Shown here piece after piece: positions 10,131-18,388 of a stretch of 48,647 nucleotides of DNA. Both the position numbers and the translations under genes were made by a program. The notes beneath the pieces are model-generated. The model made no database searches. It saw nothing but the letters and a program-made list of their open reading frames with translations, and was not told the DNA's origin. The first letter of the stretch is position 1; each line of letters begins with the position of its first letter. Source of the stretch: Planctomycetota bacterium (lineage in GTDB: Bacteria; Planctomycetota; Phycisphaerae; WQYP01). The stretch spans positions 1 to 48,647 of the forward strand of contig JAJYDW010000028.1 of NCBI GenBank assembly GCA_021790385.1, given 5' to 3'.

Positions 10131-10597
10131 AACGGCTTCCCCAGTAGCTGACGCTTGTGCTTGAGAAATTTCATGTGGTGGTCCAGGTGGCGGACAGAGA
10201 GTTCCACCATTTGCTCCAATGTTATTCGTCCCCGCTGGTTATGCACACCCATCCGCAGATAGGCCGAATCCGGCAGGCGTTTGAGAATTTCGGTCATGAG
10301 CAGGCGGTTCCGGCGGAATAACTCGGCGGCGGCCGAGGCATCCAGATCGGTGTAAAATAACTTCTGGGCGAAGGCACTTTCATCAAAGCCGATCAGGGCC
10401 GGGCTGTCTTCGGCAATGATGCGTTTCATGCGATCTGCAGCGATTAAATCGCTGTCCATCAGATGCAGCACAATTTGCCGGATGCTCCAGGTTCCCGCGA
10501 CCGGCAGGGCGTCGAGATCCTTGGCGGTCAAGCCACGAATGGCTGCCGCGGGAATGGCTGATCCACGCACGTATTCATCAATCATCGCCCGATTCAC
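10127..10597 (-). CDS. DinB-like four-helix protein
   Basis: 156-residue member of the DinB/YfiT-like putative metal-dependent enzyme superfamily. Signs are the TWSIRQIVLHLMDSD motif, where the His is a likely metal ligand, and the C-terminal VRHLDHHMKFL, which supplies two more. Some families with this fold are thiol transferases; the substrate here is unknown. The start is GTG 10597, with a GGAG 7 nt upstream. It follows frr by 36 nt and overlaps the nudix gene by 4 nt, so it is probably transcribed with tsf-pyrH-frr. Confidence 0.7.
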   Translation of the reverse strand: MNRAMIDEYVRGSAIPAAAIRGLTAKDLDALPVAGTWSIRQIVLHLMDSDLIAADRMKRIIAEDSPALIGFDESAFAQKLFYTDLDASAAAELFRRNRLLMTEILKRLPDSAYLRMGVHNQRGRITLEQMVELSVRHLDHHMKFLKHKRQLLGKPL

Positions 10598-10633
10598 CGG
10601 TGATCTCCGCAGGTTAATGCGCCTTTGCAGCGC

Positions 10634-11194
10634 TTACACTTCAGTAATTTCCTTTTGCTTGGCGGCCACCAGCGCGTCTACCTTGCCTTCGAAATTCTTG
10701 AGCAGGTCCTGCACGTCTTCTCGCCCCTTTTTGGCCTGATCTTCCGTCAGCTTGGATTCCTTGGCCAGGTTGTCCACGTGTTTATTGGCGTCCCGGCGGA
10801 TATTTCGCAGGGACACCCGGGCCTGTTCGGCCGCCTCTTTTACCTTCCCGACCAGTTGCTGCCGCCGTTCACCCGAAAGGGGCGGCAGATTCAATCGAAT
10901 CTGTTTGCCGTCGCTTTGCGGATTGATGCCCAGATTGGCTGTTTCCAGGGCCTTGACAATTTCCTTCAGGCTGCCCGGATCAAAGGGTTTAATTAAAATT
11001 GAGCTGGCATCCGGCGTCGTCAGCGACGCCAGTGATCTTAAGTCGGCGGGGCTTCCATAATAATCGACCTTGATGTATTCCACCAGGCTGGTGCTGGCCC
11101 GGCCTGTACGCAGGCCACGCAGCTCATGTTTCAGGTGCTCCAGCGCCTTTTCCATGGTTTCTTCAGCTTCAAAAAGTACTTCATCGAGGCTCAT
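10634..11194 (-). CDS. frr: Ribosome recycling factor
   Basis: 186-residue ribosome recycling factor, which with EF-G splits the post-termination ribosome. Length and sequence match the family throughout: LRTGRASTSLVEYIKVDYYG in the first helix and domain II, IKPFDPGSL, and the C-terminal helices ending NFEGKVDALVAAKQKEI. It lies 19 nt after pyrH, the classical tsf-pyrH-frr order. Confidence 0.96.
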   Translation of the reverse strand: MSLDEVLFEAEETMEKALEHLKHELRGLRTGRASTSLVEYIKVDYYGSPADLRSLASLTTPDASSILIKPFDPGSLKEIVKALETANLGINPQSDGKQIRLNLPPLSGERRQQLVGKVKEAAEQARVSLRNIRRDANKHVDNLAKESKLTEDQAKKGREDVQDLLKNFEGKVDALVAAKQKEITEV

Positions 11195-11213
11195 GGCAGA
11201 CTCCGGTAACGGA

Positions 11214-11975
11214 TCAGCTTTTCACTTGATCACCCGCGGGTGCTTCGTTGGCGATCAACGTCCCGATGGCTTCGCCCCGAACCGCCCGCGATATATTGCC
11301 TTCTTTTTTCATGTTAAACACGATAATAGGCACGTTGCTTTCCATGGCCATGCTGATGGCGGTCATGTCCATGACCCGTAAATTGTCGGTGATCACCTGC
11401 CGGTAGGTCAACCGCGTGAAACATTTCGCCTGCGGATTTTTTTTAGGATCGCTGTCAAACACGCCATCGACCTTGGTGGCCTTGAGCAATACCTGGCAAT
11501 TCAGTTCGGTTGCCCGCAGCGCCGCGCACGTATCCGTGGTAAAAAATGGGCTGCCCACTCCCGCCGCGAGCACGACCACCAGTCCCTTTTCCAGATGATG
11601 CATGACCTTGCGGCGGATAAACGGCTCGCATACCGCCGTTACCGGCAACGCACTGGCCACGCGCGTCGGCGTGCCGAGTTTTTCGAGCGTATCCTGCAAG
11701 GCCATGGCATTCATCACGGTGGCCAACATGCCCATGTAATCGGCCGTAGCCCGCTGCACACAACCGGTGTTCGCAAGCTTTTCCCCGCGCACCACGTTCC
11801 CTCCACCCACCACAATCGCCATCTGCACACCCGATTGGGCTACCGTGGCAATTTGCTGGGCAACCTTGGTGACTTCATCCATCTCAAAGCCAAAGCCGCC
11901 CTCGCGGCAGAGACCTTCTCCGGAAATTTTCAGCAAAATACGGTTATAACCGCCGGTGCGGTGTAATCGTTCCAT
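11214..11975 (-). CDS. pyrH: UMP kinase
   Basis: 253-residue bacterial UMP kinase of the amino-acid kinase fold, converting UMP and ATP to UDP and ADP for pyrimidine nucleotide supply. Visible motifs are LLKISGE near the start, AIVVGGGNVVRG for phosphate binding, RATADYMGMLATVMNAMAL, and TDTCAALRATEL in the UMP/ATP region. ATG 11975 was chosen over an upstream in-frame start because AAAGG lies 5 nt before it and the kinase core starts normally. Its gene lies 25 nt after tsf and 19 nt before frr. Confidence 0.95.
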   Translation of the reverse strand: MERLHRTGGYNRILLKISGEGLCREGGFGFEMDEVTKVAQQIATVAQSGVQMAIVVGGGNVVRGEKLANTGCVQRATADYMGMLATVMNAMALQDTLEKLGTPTRVASALPVTAVCEPFIRRKVMHHLEKGLVVVLAAGVGSPFFTTDTCAALRATELNCQVLLKATKVDGVFDSDPKKNPQAKCFTRLTYRQVITDNLRVMDMTAISMAMESNVPIIVFNMKKEGNISRAVRGEAIGTLIANEAPAGDQVKS

Positions 11976-12000
11976 GTTAACCTTTCCGGATGCTTGCGTA

Positions 12001-12870
12001 TTACACCTCACCTACCTTGAACCGCGCAAATTCCACCACCCGCAGCGTGGCCGAGGACGCTTTGCCCGCATCCGCCAGCAGGTCGCGGATCTTGCGACTT
12101 TCATCCTTCACAAAGGGCTGATCCAGCAACACCTGGTCGGAAAAGAATTTTTCCAGCTTGCCGGCCACAATTTTTTCTACAATGGCCGGAGGCTTGCCCT
12201 TAATGCCTTCCGCCGCAATCGCCTTTTCTTTTTCCAGCAGGGCCGGATCCACCTTATCCCGGCTCACGGCCAACGGTACAAACGGCATGCCGGCGGTGAT
12301 GTGCATGGCAATTTCGCCGAGCAACACGCGCACCGCATCATCAGCGGAGCCATCAATACGCACCAAGGCACCCACCTTGGCATTGTGATGCACATATTTG
12401 CCGATTTGGCCGTCGGACGTAGTGAATCTGGCCAGACCGGTTACCGCCATGTTTTCCTTAATAGAGCTGCCCACCATTTCCTTGATCACCTGTTCCACGG
12501 TGCGACCTGAAGCGTCGGAGAAGGAGAGCTTATTTAAGTCTGCCGGGCTGGTCACCTGGTGCTGGAATGCTATTTCCACCAGGTCCGTCAATAATTTCTG
12601 AAAACCGTCGTTGCGCGCTACAAAGTCCGTCTGGCAACCCAACCGCAAGAGAACTCCGGTTCGGCCATCCGGTGAAATTTTGGCCCCGATTAAACCTTCC
12701 TTCATTTCGTTGGCCACTTTGCTATCCGCACGGCCCGCTCCCCACTTGCGCAGCAATTCACAGGCTTTGTCCATGTCGCCGTTGGCTTCCTGTAGCGCCT
12801 TTTTCGATTCCATCATACCCGCGTTGGTTCTGGCACGCAGCGTCATAACATCTTTAGCACTGATTTCCAT
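12001..12870 (-). CDS. tsf: Elongation factor Ts
   Basis: 289-residue nucleotide exchange factor for EF-Tu. The N-terminal UBA-like domain has the typical LRARTNAGMMESKKALQEAN, followed by the TDFVAR signature that contacts EF-Tu and two dimer-core subdomains. Start: two ATGs lie 6 nt apart (12876 and 12870). The GAGG is only 2 nt from the first but 8 nt from the second, so MEISAKD is preferred. It is the first gene of the minus-strand operon. rpsB, its usual upstream partner, is not here; the adjacent gene upstream runs the other way. Confidence 0.95.
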   Translation of the reverse strand: MEISAKDVMTLRARTNAGMMESKKALQEANGDMDKACELLRKWGAGRADSKVANEMKEGLIGAKISPDGRTGVLLRLGCQTDFVARNDGFQKLLTDLVEIAFQHQVTSPADLNKLSFSDASGRTVEQVIKEMVGSSIKENMAVTGLARFTTSDGQIGKYVHHNAKVGALVRIDGSADDAVRVLLGEIAMHITAGMPFVPLAVSRDKVDPALLEKEKAIAAEGIKGKPPAIVEKIVAGKLEKFFSDQVLLDQPFVKDESRKIRDLLADAGKASSATLRVVEFARFKVGEV

Positions 12871-13046
12871 CAACATTTCCTCATTAAACTACCATTTTAG
12901 TCCCGATGGTCATGTCCGCGTGTACCATAGATTCAGCGACACCGCGCCGCCACCGTGACAAAGTGTACGGATTTTTGGTCAGATCGTCCAGATGACAGGC
13001 TGCTGAACAGCGGCCGCTGTGGCTCCCATAATATCGCCGAGCCGAC

Positions 13047-13052
13047 TATAAT
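13047..13052 (+). promoter_or_regulatory. Possible -10 element before the 13136 gene
   Basis: A perfect TATAAT lies 83 nt upstream of the gene, but I see no convincing -35 box at the right distance. A 14-bp perfect palindrome (ACAGCGGCCGCTGT, 13007-13020) sits about 27 nt upstream and could be a regulator site, which is speculative. Confidence 0.3.
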
Positions 13053-13135
13053 TGAAATTGCGGCCAATACTGACCGCAGTCCCTTAAGGCCGCGGTGGCA
13101 GGGCGGCGGTTGGGCCTGCACCAGGAGACACAATA

Positions 13136-13627
13136 ATGCCGGACAATACCTATGATGTAACGCCTTTAGCTGAACCGGTCAAAAAAAATGTTGATGTAAA
13201 TGCAGCATCATCCGTACCCGGTTCCACTGCGGCAGCCGCGGAAGCTGCGCAGCAGGAAACCGAAAAGACCGAAGATATAGAACAAAATCGCCCCATGGCG
13301 GTTCTGGCCTACATGGGACCATTCGTGGTGGTACCGCTGGTTTTTGCCCGTGAATCGGCGTTCGCCCGCTTCCATGCCAACCAGGGACTGCTGCTGTTTC
13401 TGCTGGAATTTGGACTTTGGAGCGTCAATTGGGTACTGGGATTTCTGTTCATGCCCACCCTTGCGCGGTCGGGATTTTTCAACGCCCTTGCCCATCTGTA
13501 TGGTTTTGCCGCCGGCGTCATTTGGGCCGTCTTTGCGATCATGGCATTTATCGGCATTCTTCACGCCATTGCTGGCGTTGATGATAAACTGCCGGTGATT
13601 GGGCATTTTCGCATCGTCAAAGTCTAA
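13136..13627 (+). CDS. Small integral membrane protein, DUF4870/Tic20-like
   Basis: 163-residue membrane protein of unknown function. The first ~50 residues are hydrophilic and Ala/Glu-rich, without a signal peptide. The rest has about three membrane segments: around AVLAYMGPFVVVPLVF, LLLFLLEFGLWSVNWVLGF and VIWAVFAIMAFIGILHA. The QNRPMAVLAYMGPF...FARFHANQGLLLF pattern resembles the uncharacterised DUF4870/Tic20-like membrane family; this match is from memory. ATG 13136 has AGGAG 8 nt upstream. The M19 peptidase gene follows 20 nt later, so they are probably cotranscribed. Confidence 0.65.
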   Translation: MPDNTYDVTPLAEPVKKNVDVNAASSVPGSTAAAAEAAQQETEKTEDIEQNRPMAVLAYMGPFVVVPLVFARESAFARFHANQGLLLFLLEFGLWSVNWVLGFLFMPTLARSGFFNALAHLYGFAAGVIWAVFAIMAFIGILHAIAGVDDKLPVIGHFRIVKV

Positions 13628-13647
13628 ATAAATGTGGAAAAAGAGGT

Positions 13648-14703
13648 ATGAGGACGGCGAATTTTAATGGGCTTCCGGCCAGGGACGGACTGTACTGGTT
13701 TGATGCCCATTTAGATATGGCGTATCTTGCCCAGAGCGGCCGTAACCTGCTGGAACAGACCATCCCAGGTGCCGCGGCAGCGATTTCGCTGCCCGCATTG
13801 CGCCAAGGGCGTGTTCTTCGCACCTTGGCCACAGTTTTTATACAACCTCGTGTGAAACCGGGAACTGCAGAAGACCCGGTGGACGGACCTTGGTGTTACG
13901 ATGATTACCAGCAGGCGCACACGGCCTCCATGGCGCAGTTGGACATTTACAGACAGTGGCAACAGGCGGGGTTGATGCAGATATTACCCGCGGTGCGCGT
14001 TAAGCCTGCCCTCGGCCCGGCGGCGGCGCTCGAAGCCATTTTACTCCTGGAGGGTGCCGCCGGGGTTCGCACGCTTGAGGATCTGCATGAATTTGCCGCG
14101 CGTCATGTGCGCGTGCTGGCTTTAACCTGGGTGGATGGCACTCCGTGGAGCGGCGGCGACCATAGCGGAACAGATATTACCGCAAAGGGCCGCGAGCTGG
14201 TGGCGTTAGCGGATGCCCTGGGCATGTTTCACGATGTATCACATCTTTCGGAAAAGGCCTTTTGGACGATGCTGGATATCGGGCGAAACGCGAAAATGGC
14301 GTCGCACAGCAACTGCCGCGCTTTGCTGCCGGGCAAGCAATATCCGCAGCGGCACCTTTCGGACCAGCAGATTAAGGCTTTGGCAAAGTCGGGCGGCATG
14401 ATCGGCATCAATTTGTTTTCCAAGTTTCTTGTGCCTGCGGGACGGGCCGCCATTGCCGACGTGGTCACACACATTGAGCATATTGCCCAGCTCACAGGTC
14501 GCAGCGATCTGATCGGGCTGGGGTCGGATATGGACGGCGGCTTCGATGCTGCCATGTTGCCGGAACATCTGGAGCATCCGAGGCATCTTTACCGTCTGGC
14601 CGATGCGCTAGCCGGGCGTGGTTTTGGCCAGCGCGAAATTGAGGGCTTTGCGCATTTGAACTGGGAAAACTATTTTGGCCTGGCCCCGCTGGCGGATGTA
14701 TAA
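13648..14703 (+). CDS. Peptidase M19 (membrane dipeptidase family)
   Basis: 351-residue zinc dipeptidase of the renal dipeptidase family, which cleaves dipeptides and often accepts D-amino acids. The metal site is complete: HxD in FDAHLDMAY, Glu in AILLLEGAAG, His in DVSHLSEKAFW, His in ASHSNCRAL, and Asp in GLGSDMDGGF. No signal peptide is visible, so it is probably cytoplasmic. The nearest GAGG is only 1 nt from the ATG, too close to be an ideal ribosome site, but no better in-frame start exists before the first metal ligand. It lies 20 nt after the membrane-protein gene and ends 64 nt before the convergent tatC. Confidence 0.88.
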   Translation: MRTANFNGLPARDGLYWFDAHLDMAYLAQSGRNLLEQTIPGAAAAISLPALRQGRVLRTLATVFIQPRVKPGTAEDPVDGPWCYDDYQQAHTASMAQLDIYRQWQQAGLMQILPAVRVKPALGPAAALEAILLLEGAAGVRTLEDLHEFAARHVRVLALTWVDGTPWSGGDHSGTDITAKGRELVALADALGMFHDVSHLSEKAFWTMLDIGRNAKMASHSNCRALLPGKQYPQRHLSDQQIKALAKSGGMIGINLFSKFLVPAGRAAIADVVTHIEHIAQLTGRSDLIGLGSDMDGGFDAAMLPEHLEHPRHLYRLADALAGRGFGQREIEGFAHLNWENYFGLAPLADV

Positions 14704-14767
14704 GAGGCTGGAGAGCATCGCGGCTTTCGCCTGAAGAGCAAAGTTATCACGGGCTTGTTATTCAGGA

Positions 14768-15838
14768 CTAGCCCGGCTCAGAAGGCTCATCAGCGGGTGT
14801 CGGACTTGTCCGCGAGCCGAGCGCGGCCATGATTAAACCCAGAATATACAGTGCCACCAGCGGCACAAAAATGGTGGAAAACGTGACCACATCAGGCGTG
14901 GGAGCCAGCACCACCGAGGCCACGGCCAGTACCAGCACGGCCACCCGCCACATGCGGCGGAACGTGGCCGCCGGCACAATCCCGAGTTTGGAAAGCACCA
15001 GCATCACCATCGGCACTTCAAACGAAACGCCGAATATCAGACACATGATGGTTACAAAGCTCAGGTAATCGCCCAACATGGGCAACGGCGAAAAGAGTAC
15101 GCCGGCAGGCTGTTTGGAAATTTGCAGGGTCATGGAACCCACGTGCATTTTCAGTTCCATATCTGAGGCGTTGTACCACAGCACCGCCTCGTGCGGCGGA
15201 AAAGTGGTTGGATCGCTGCGAACAATAGGAATTTCCAGCGGCTTTATCTGGTTGCCGGTGGGAAACCGCATGATCTGGACCGGACTGGCGGCCTTGCCAA
15301 AAATCCACTGCTCCACCCAATTGGGTTGCGGCGGGGGCAGCTTGACGGCGTTGTTAAACTGCATGAAAAACTTAAGCATGATGGGTAACACCAGGATGAA
15401 AAAAAATAGTACGCCCGCCATAAAAAAACCAATGCTGGGAGCGATATATCGATAGACGGCCTTGCGCTCACGCGGGTACAGACCCACAGCCACAAAAGCC
15501 CAGGCCTGATAAATAATCCAGGGTGCAGCCAGCAACACGCCGGCCTTAACGCCGGTCATCAGGTAGGAAATAAGCCCGCCGGCGGGCTTGCGATAGAACA
15601 TTTGGGTGCTATAGCCTGAATAGCGCAGGGCCATCAGGTATGGGTCGTATAAAAAGCCGATGATTTGCTGATCGAAGTACAAACAGATGGCTACGGCGAG
15701 GGCCGTGCCCAGCAGTGCGAAAAATACCCGTTTGCGCAACTCATCCAGATGATCGCCAAAGCCCATCACGGGCAAGTCCGCGTGCCGCTGGTCAAGCGAA
15801 CCCGGCGAGCCGGCAATTTTATGACGCCAAAAAGCCAT
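14768..15838 (-). CDS. tatC: Twin-arginine translocase subunit TatC, enlarged
   Basis: 356-residue core of the Tat pathway, which exports folded proteins carrying RR signal peptides. Family hallmarks: GFGDHLDELRKRVFFAL before TM1, PWIIYQAWAFVAVGLYPRER (E124 is the conserved signal-peptide-binding Glu) and FGVSFEVPM (E274). Normal TatC has ~250 residues. Here the periplasmic loop between TM3 and TM4, about residues 163-255, is roughly 80 residues longer than usual and rich in Pro and Trp. ATG 15838 was chosen because MAFWRHK directly precedes the conserved region. tatA/tatB are not in the window. It follows the lolD-like gene by 61 nt. Confidence 0.92.
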   Translation of the reverse strand: MAFWRHKIAGSPGSLDQRHADLPVMGFGDHLDELRKRVFFALLGTALAVAICLYFDQQIIGFLYDPYLMALRYSGYSTQMFYRKPAGGLISYLMTGVKAGVLLAAPWIIYQAWAFVAVGLYPRERKAVYRYIAPSIGFFMAGVLFFFILVLPIMLKFFMQFNNAVKLPPPQPNWVEQWIFGKAASPVQIMRFPTGNQIKPLEIPIVRSDPTTFPPHEAVLWYNASDMELKMHVGSMTLQISKQPAGVLFSPLPMLGDYLSFVTIMCLIFGVSFEVPMVMLVLSKLGIVPAATFRRMWRVAVLVLAVASVVLAPTPDVVTFSTIFVPLVALYILGLIMAALGSRTSPTPADEPSEPG

Positions 15839-15899
15839 GGTCTGGATGTTCCAATCAAAAATCCGGTCAAACTGTGGATTGCGGCGGTGCCAATCGCCT

Positions 15900-16595
15900 T
15901 CATGCCCCCTGCACGCGCCCATCCTCAAGTTTTATCACACGGTCGGCCAGGCTCGCCACCTGCATATCATGGGTTACCATTAATATGGTCTGCTGATGAT
16001 AGCGGTGTAACCGCTGGAATACGTCCAAAATGGTGCGGCCGGTACGGGGGTCCAGATTGCCGGTGGGTTCATCCGCCAGCAAAATGGCTGGGTCATTCAC
16101 CAGCGCCCGGGCGATGGCCACACGCTGGCGTTCTCCACCGGAGAGTTGACTGGGCCGATGCCGCAGGCGGTTGGAAAGACCCAGTTCCTCCAGAATTGCC
16201 GTGGCTTTTTGCTGACGTGGCCAGGCCCGAACCAGGGTGCGCCAGGCGTTGGCCTGAATCATGGCCGGCAGCAGGACATTTTCGAGTACATTGAGTTCCG
16301 GCAGCAGGTGATAAAGCTGAAAAACAAAACCAAATTTGGAATTGCGCAAGGCGTGACGGCGGCCCCGCGAAAGTTTGCTCACCTCGCGGCCATCAAAGGT
16401 AACGGTACCGGAATCGGCCCGTTCCAGCACACCCGCAATATGCAAAAGTGTGCTTTTTCCTGAACCTGAAGCCCCTACAAGGGCCACAAATTCGCCCCGG
16501 GCCACTGTCAGGCTGGTGCCAGTGAGCACGGGAACTTCGGCCGGTCCGATCCGATAGGTCTTGCGCAGATCAACTAATTCAAGCAGGTTTGACAT
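15900..16595 (-). CDS. ABC transporter ATPase, LolD/MacB type
   Basis: 231-residue ATPase of the LolD/MacB class, which powers lipoprotein release or other periplasmic extraction. Walker A is GASGSGKST, the signature is LSGGERQRVAIARAL, Walker B is ILLADEPTGNLDP, and the H-loop is VTHD. It lies 24 nt downstream of the permease gene and belongs with it; both are probably transcribed with lysS upstream. Lipoprotein sorting is the likeliest role, since the permease is LolC/E-like, but a MacB-type or cell-division role cannot be excluded. Confidence 0.9.
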   Translation of the reverse strand: MSNLLELVDLRKTYRIGPAEVPVLTGTSLTVARGEFVALVGASGSGKSTLLHIAGVLERADSGTVTFDGREVSKLSRGRRHALRNSKFGFVFQLYHLLPELNVLENVLLPAMIQANAWRTLVRAWPRQQKATAILEELGLSNRLRHRPSQLSGGERQRVAIARALVNDPAILLADEPTGNLDPRTGRTILDVFQRLHRYHQQTILMVTHDMQVASLADRVIKLEDGRVQGA

Positions 16596-16619
16596 AAGCG
16601 TCGGCCTGGGGCCGTCCTT

Positions 16620-18329
16620 TTACTCGTACCGCAGGGCTTCCACGGGATCCTGCAGCGAAGCGATCAGAGCGGGAATAAACGCACCGACCAGCCCGGCCAG
16701 AATTGCCAGTGCGACAATGGTGATCACTGCGTGCATATCCACCTGATCGGGAATGCGGGAAAAAATATAAATTTTCCGGTTCCATATTGAAATGCCGAAA
16801 TAACGCCACAAAATATGATCGTGGATGTAATTATCATGGCGCACAAATTCCACGCCGGCCAACATTCCGGGCAAGGCCCCGGCGGCGCTGATCAATAAGC
16901 CATACAGCAGGAAGATGGTTCCCACCCCTGCCTCGCTGCCACCAATGGCTTTGATGATACCGATGTCGCGGGTTTTGTCGCGAACGATCATAAAAAAGAT
17001 AAGGAAAATGACGACCACCACCACCATGCTCATGAGGCCCAGCAAAAAAGTGATTAAATCACGTTCGTTATCCACTGCCCGGATATATTGGGCCTGCACC
17101 TGATCCCAGGTTTGAATTTGCAGGCCGGCATCCTGAAGCCGAGGATGTTTGCGGGCGTATTTATGCACCACCGCGGCAATGGCGGCGCGCGCGGCAACGA
17201 CTGCCGCGTGGCTGGAATCGCCATGCACCCGAATTTGTATCTGGCTGCATCGTGCCGGCCGCGTGCCGCCGCCCAGCAGATCCTGCCGCTGCATGAAAGC
17301 CATTTTCTGCACCACCTTGAACGGGGCGTAGACCTGCGACGAATCTGCGGTGAACACGCGGGTGCGACAATCATCGACAATCTGAAAACGGTGACTTTGC
17401 GGCATGGCCAATGTGGAGCGCAGCGTTACGGGCACGATCGTTAAGATGGCTGGTGAAAACCGCACATCGGCCGGTCGGTGGTAATGGCCAAAACGGTCCT
17501 TCTGATACAAACCCAGATCCACGCCGATGATACAGCCGTTGGTGGGTTCATCCGCGGGCGAAGCGTAGCGTTGCCGGGCTTGCGGAGGAGGTTTGAAGGT
17601 TACCTGCCGCGGAACCAGGGCCCGGCGCAAAGCCGCATCAGAAGCAAACGTGCTGTTGGCCGGCAAACGCCGCAGATAACCCAAGTCCCGGAAGCTGCGG
17701 TCCACGGCATAGTTGGCGTTTTCCCAATCTTCGCGGGTGATGACCTGCCAATGGTGGCGAATGGCGGCAAACCACGTCGTTGGAGTTATCGCCGGCATGG
17801 CCACGAGCTTTTTGCGCAACTTTTCCTCCAGGTTGATGGCCTTTTTCAGGCGGGCCTGGGCATAGATCAGCAAGGACTGACGGCTGGCCGGGAATTGGGC
17901 CTGGGCCAGATCGGCGGCGGCTTGCAGGGGAGCGGCATGTTGCCAGAAAAGATCCGCTCCAAAATGACTGACCTGCGATTGCGTGGCCGGATCAATGCCC
18001 ACTATTTCCACGCCCATGCTGGTCTGAAAATTGGGCAAATTAAACAGTCCGTACGCATTGACCACCGGTGTACTGGCCGCCACCTGCGGCAAACGATTGA
18101 TGCGTTTTTGTATCTGGGCGTAATACGGAAAACCGGCGGCACTGCGACTTTGAATCACCACGTCGCTCATTAACCTGCGGCCGGCGCTGCGCACGCGGTT
18201 GACAAACCCGGTCATGATGCTGTTGACGATAATTAACATCATCACGCACAACCACACGGCCAGTATCGGGAACACCACAATCTTTTTGCGGGTGAGATAG
18301 CGCAGGCATAAAAACAGGGTGTACATCAT
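16620..18329 (-). CDS. ABC transporter permease, LolC/LolE-like
   Basis: 569-residue inner-membrane permease of the FtsX/MacB fold. TM1 is at about residues 16-40 (KIVVFPILAVWLCVMMLIIV). A periplasmic region of ~365 residues follows, then TM2 (LITFLLGLMSMVVVVVIFLI) with the cytoplasmic coupling sequence RDKTRDIGIIKAIGGS, then TM3 and TM4, ending in DPVEALRYE. LolC and LolE have ~400 residues, so this ectodomain is clearly enlarged. Only one permease gene is present, suggesting a homodimer or a partner elsewhere. Two adjacent ATGs (18329 and 18326) could start it, and no strong Shine-Dalgarno is visible. Upstream is lysS. Confidence 0.8.
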   Translation of the reverse strand: MMYTLFLCLRYLTRKKIVVFPILAVWLCVMMLIIVNSIMTGFVNRVRSAGRRLMSDVVIQSRSAAGFPYYAQIQKRINRLPQVAASTPVVNAYGLFNLPNFQTSMGVEIVGIDPATQSQVSHFGADLFWQHAAPLQAAADLAQAQFPASRQSLLIYAQARLKKAINLEEKLRKKLVAMPAITPTTWFAAIRHHWQVITREDWENANYAVDRSFRDLGYLRRLPANSTFASDAALRRALVPRQVTFKPPPQARQRYASPADEPTNGCIIGVDLGLYQKDRFGHYHRPADVRFSPAILTIVPVTLRSTLAMPQSHRFQIVDDCRTRVFTADSSQVYAPFKVVQKMAFMQRQDLLGGGTRPARCSQIQIRVHGDSSHAAVVAARAAIAAVVHKYARKHPRLQDAGLQIQTWDQVQAQYIRAVDNERDLITFLLGLMSMVVVVVIFLIFFMIVRDKTRDIGIIKAIGGSEAGVGTIFLLYGLLISAAGALPGMLAGVEFVRHDNYIHDHILWRYFGISIWNRKIYIFSRIPDQVDMHAVITIVALAILAGLVGAFIPALIASLQDPVEALRYE

Positions 18330-18388
18330 ATACCGGTAGTCCGGAGAACAAAGTCGGAATGGCAAAGGCAGTACGGTGGCAGATTCGC

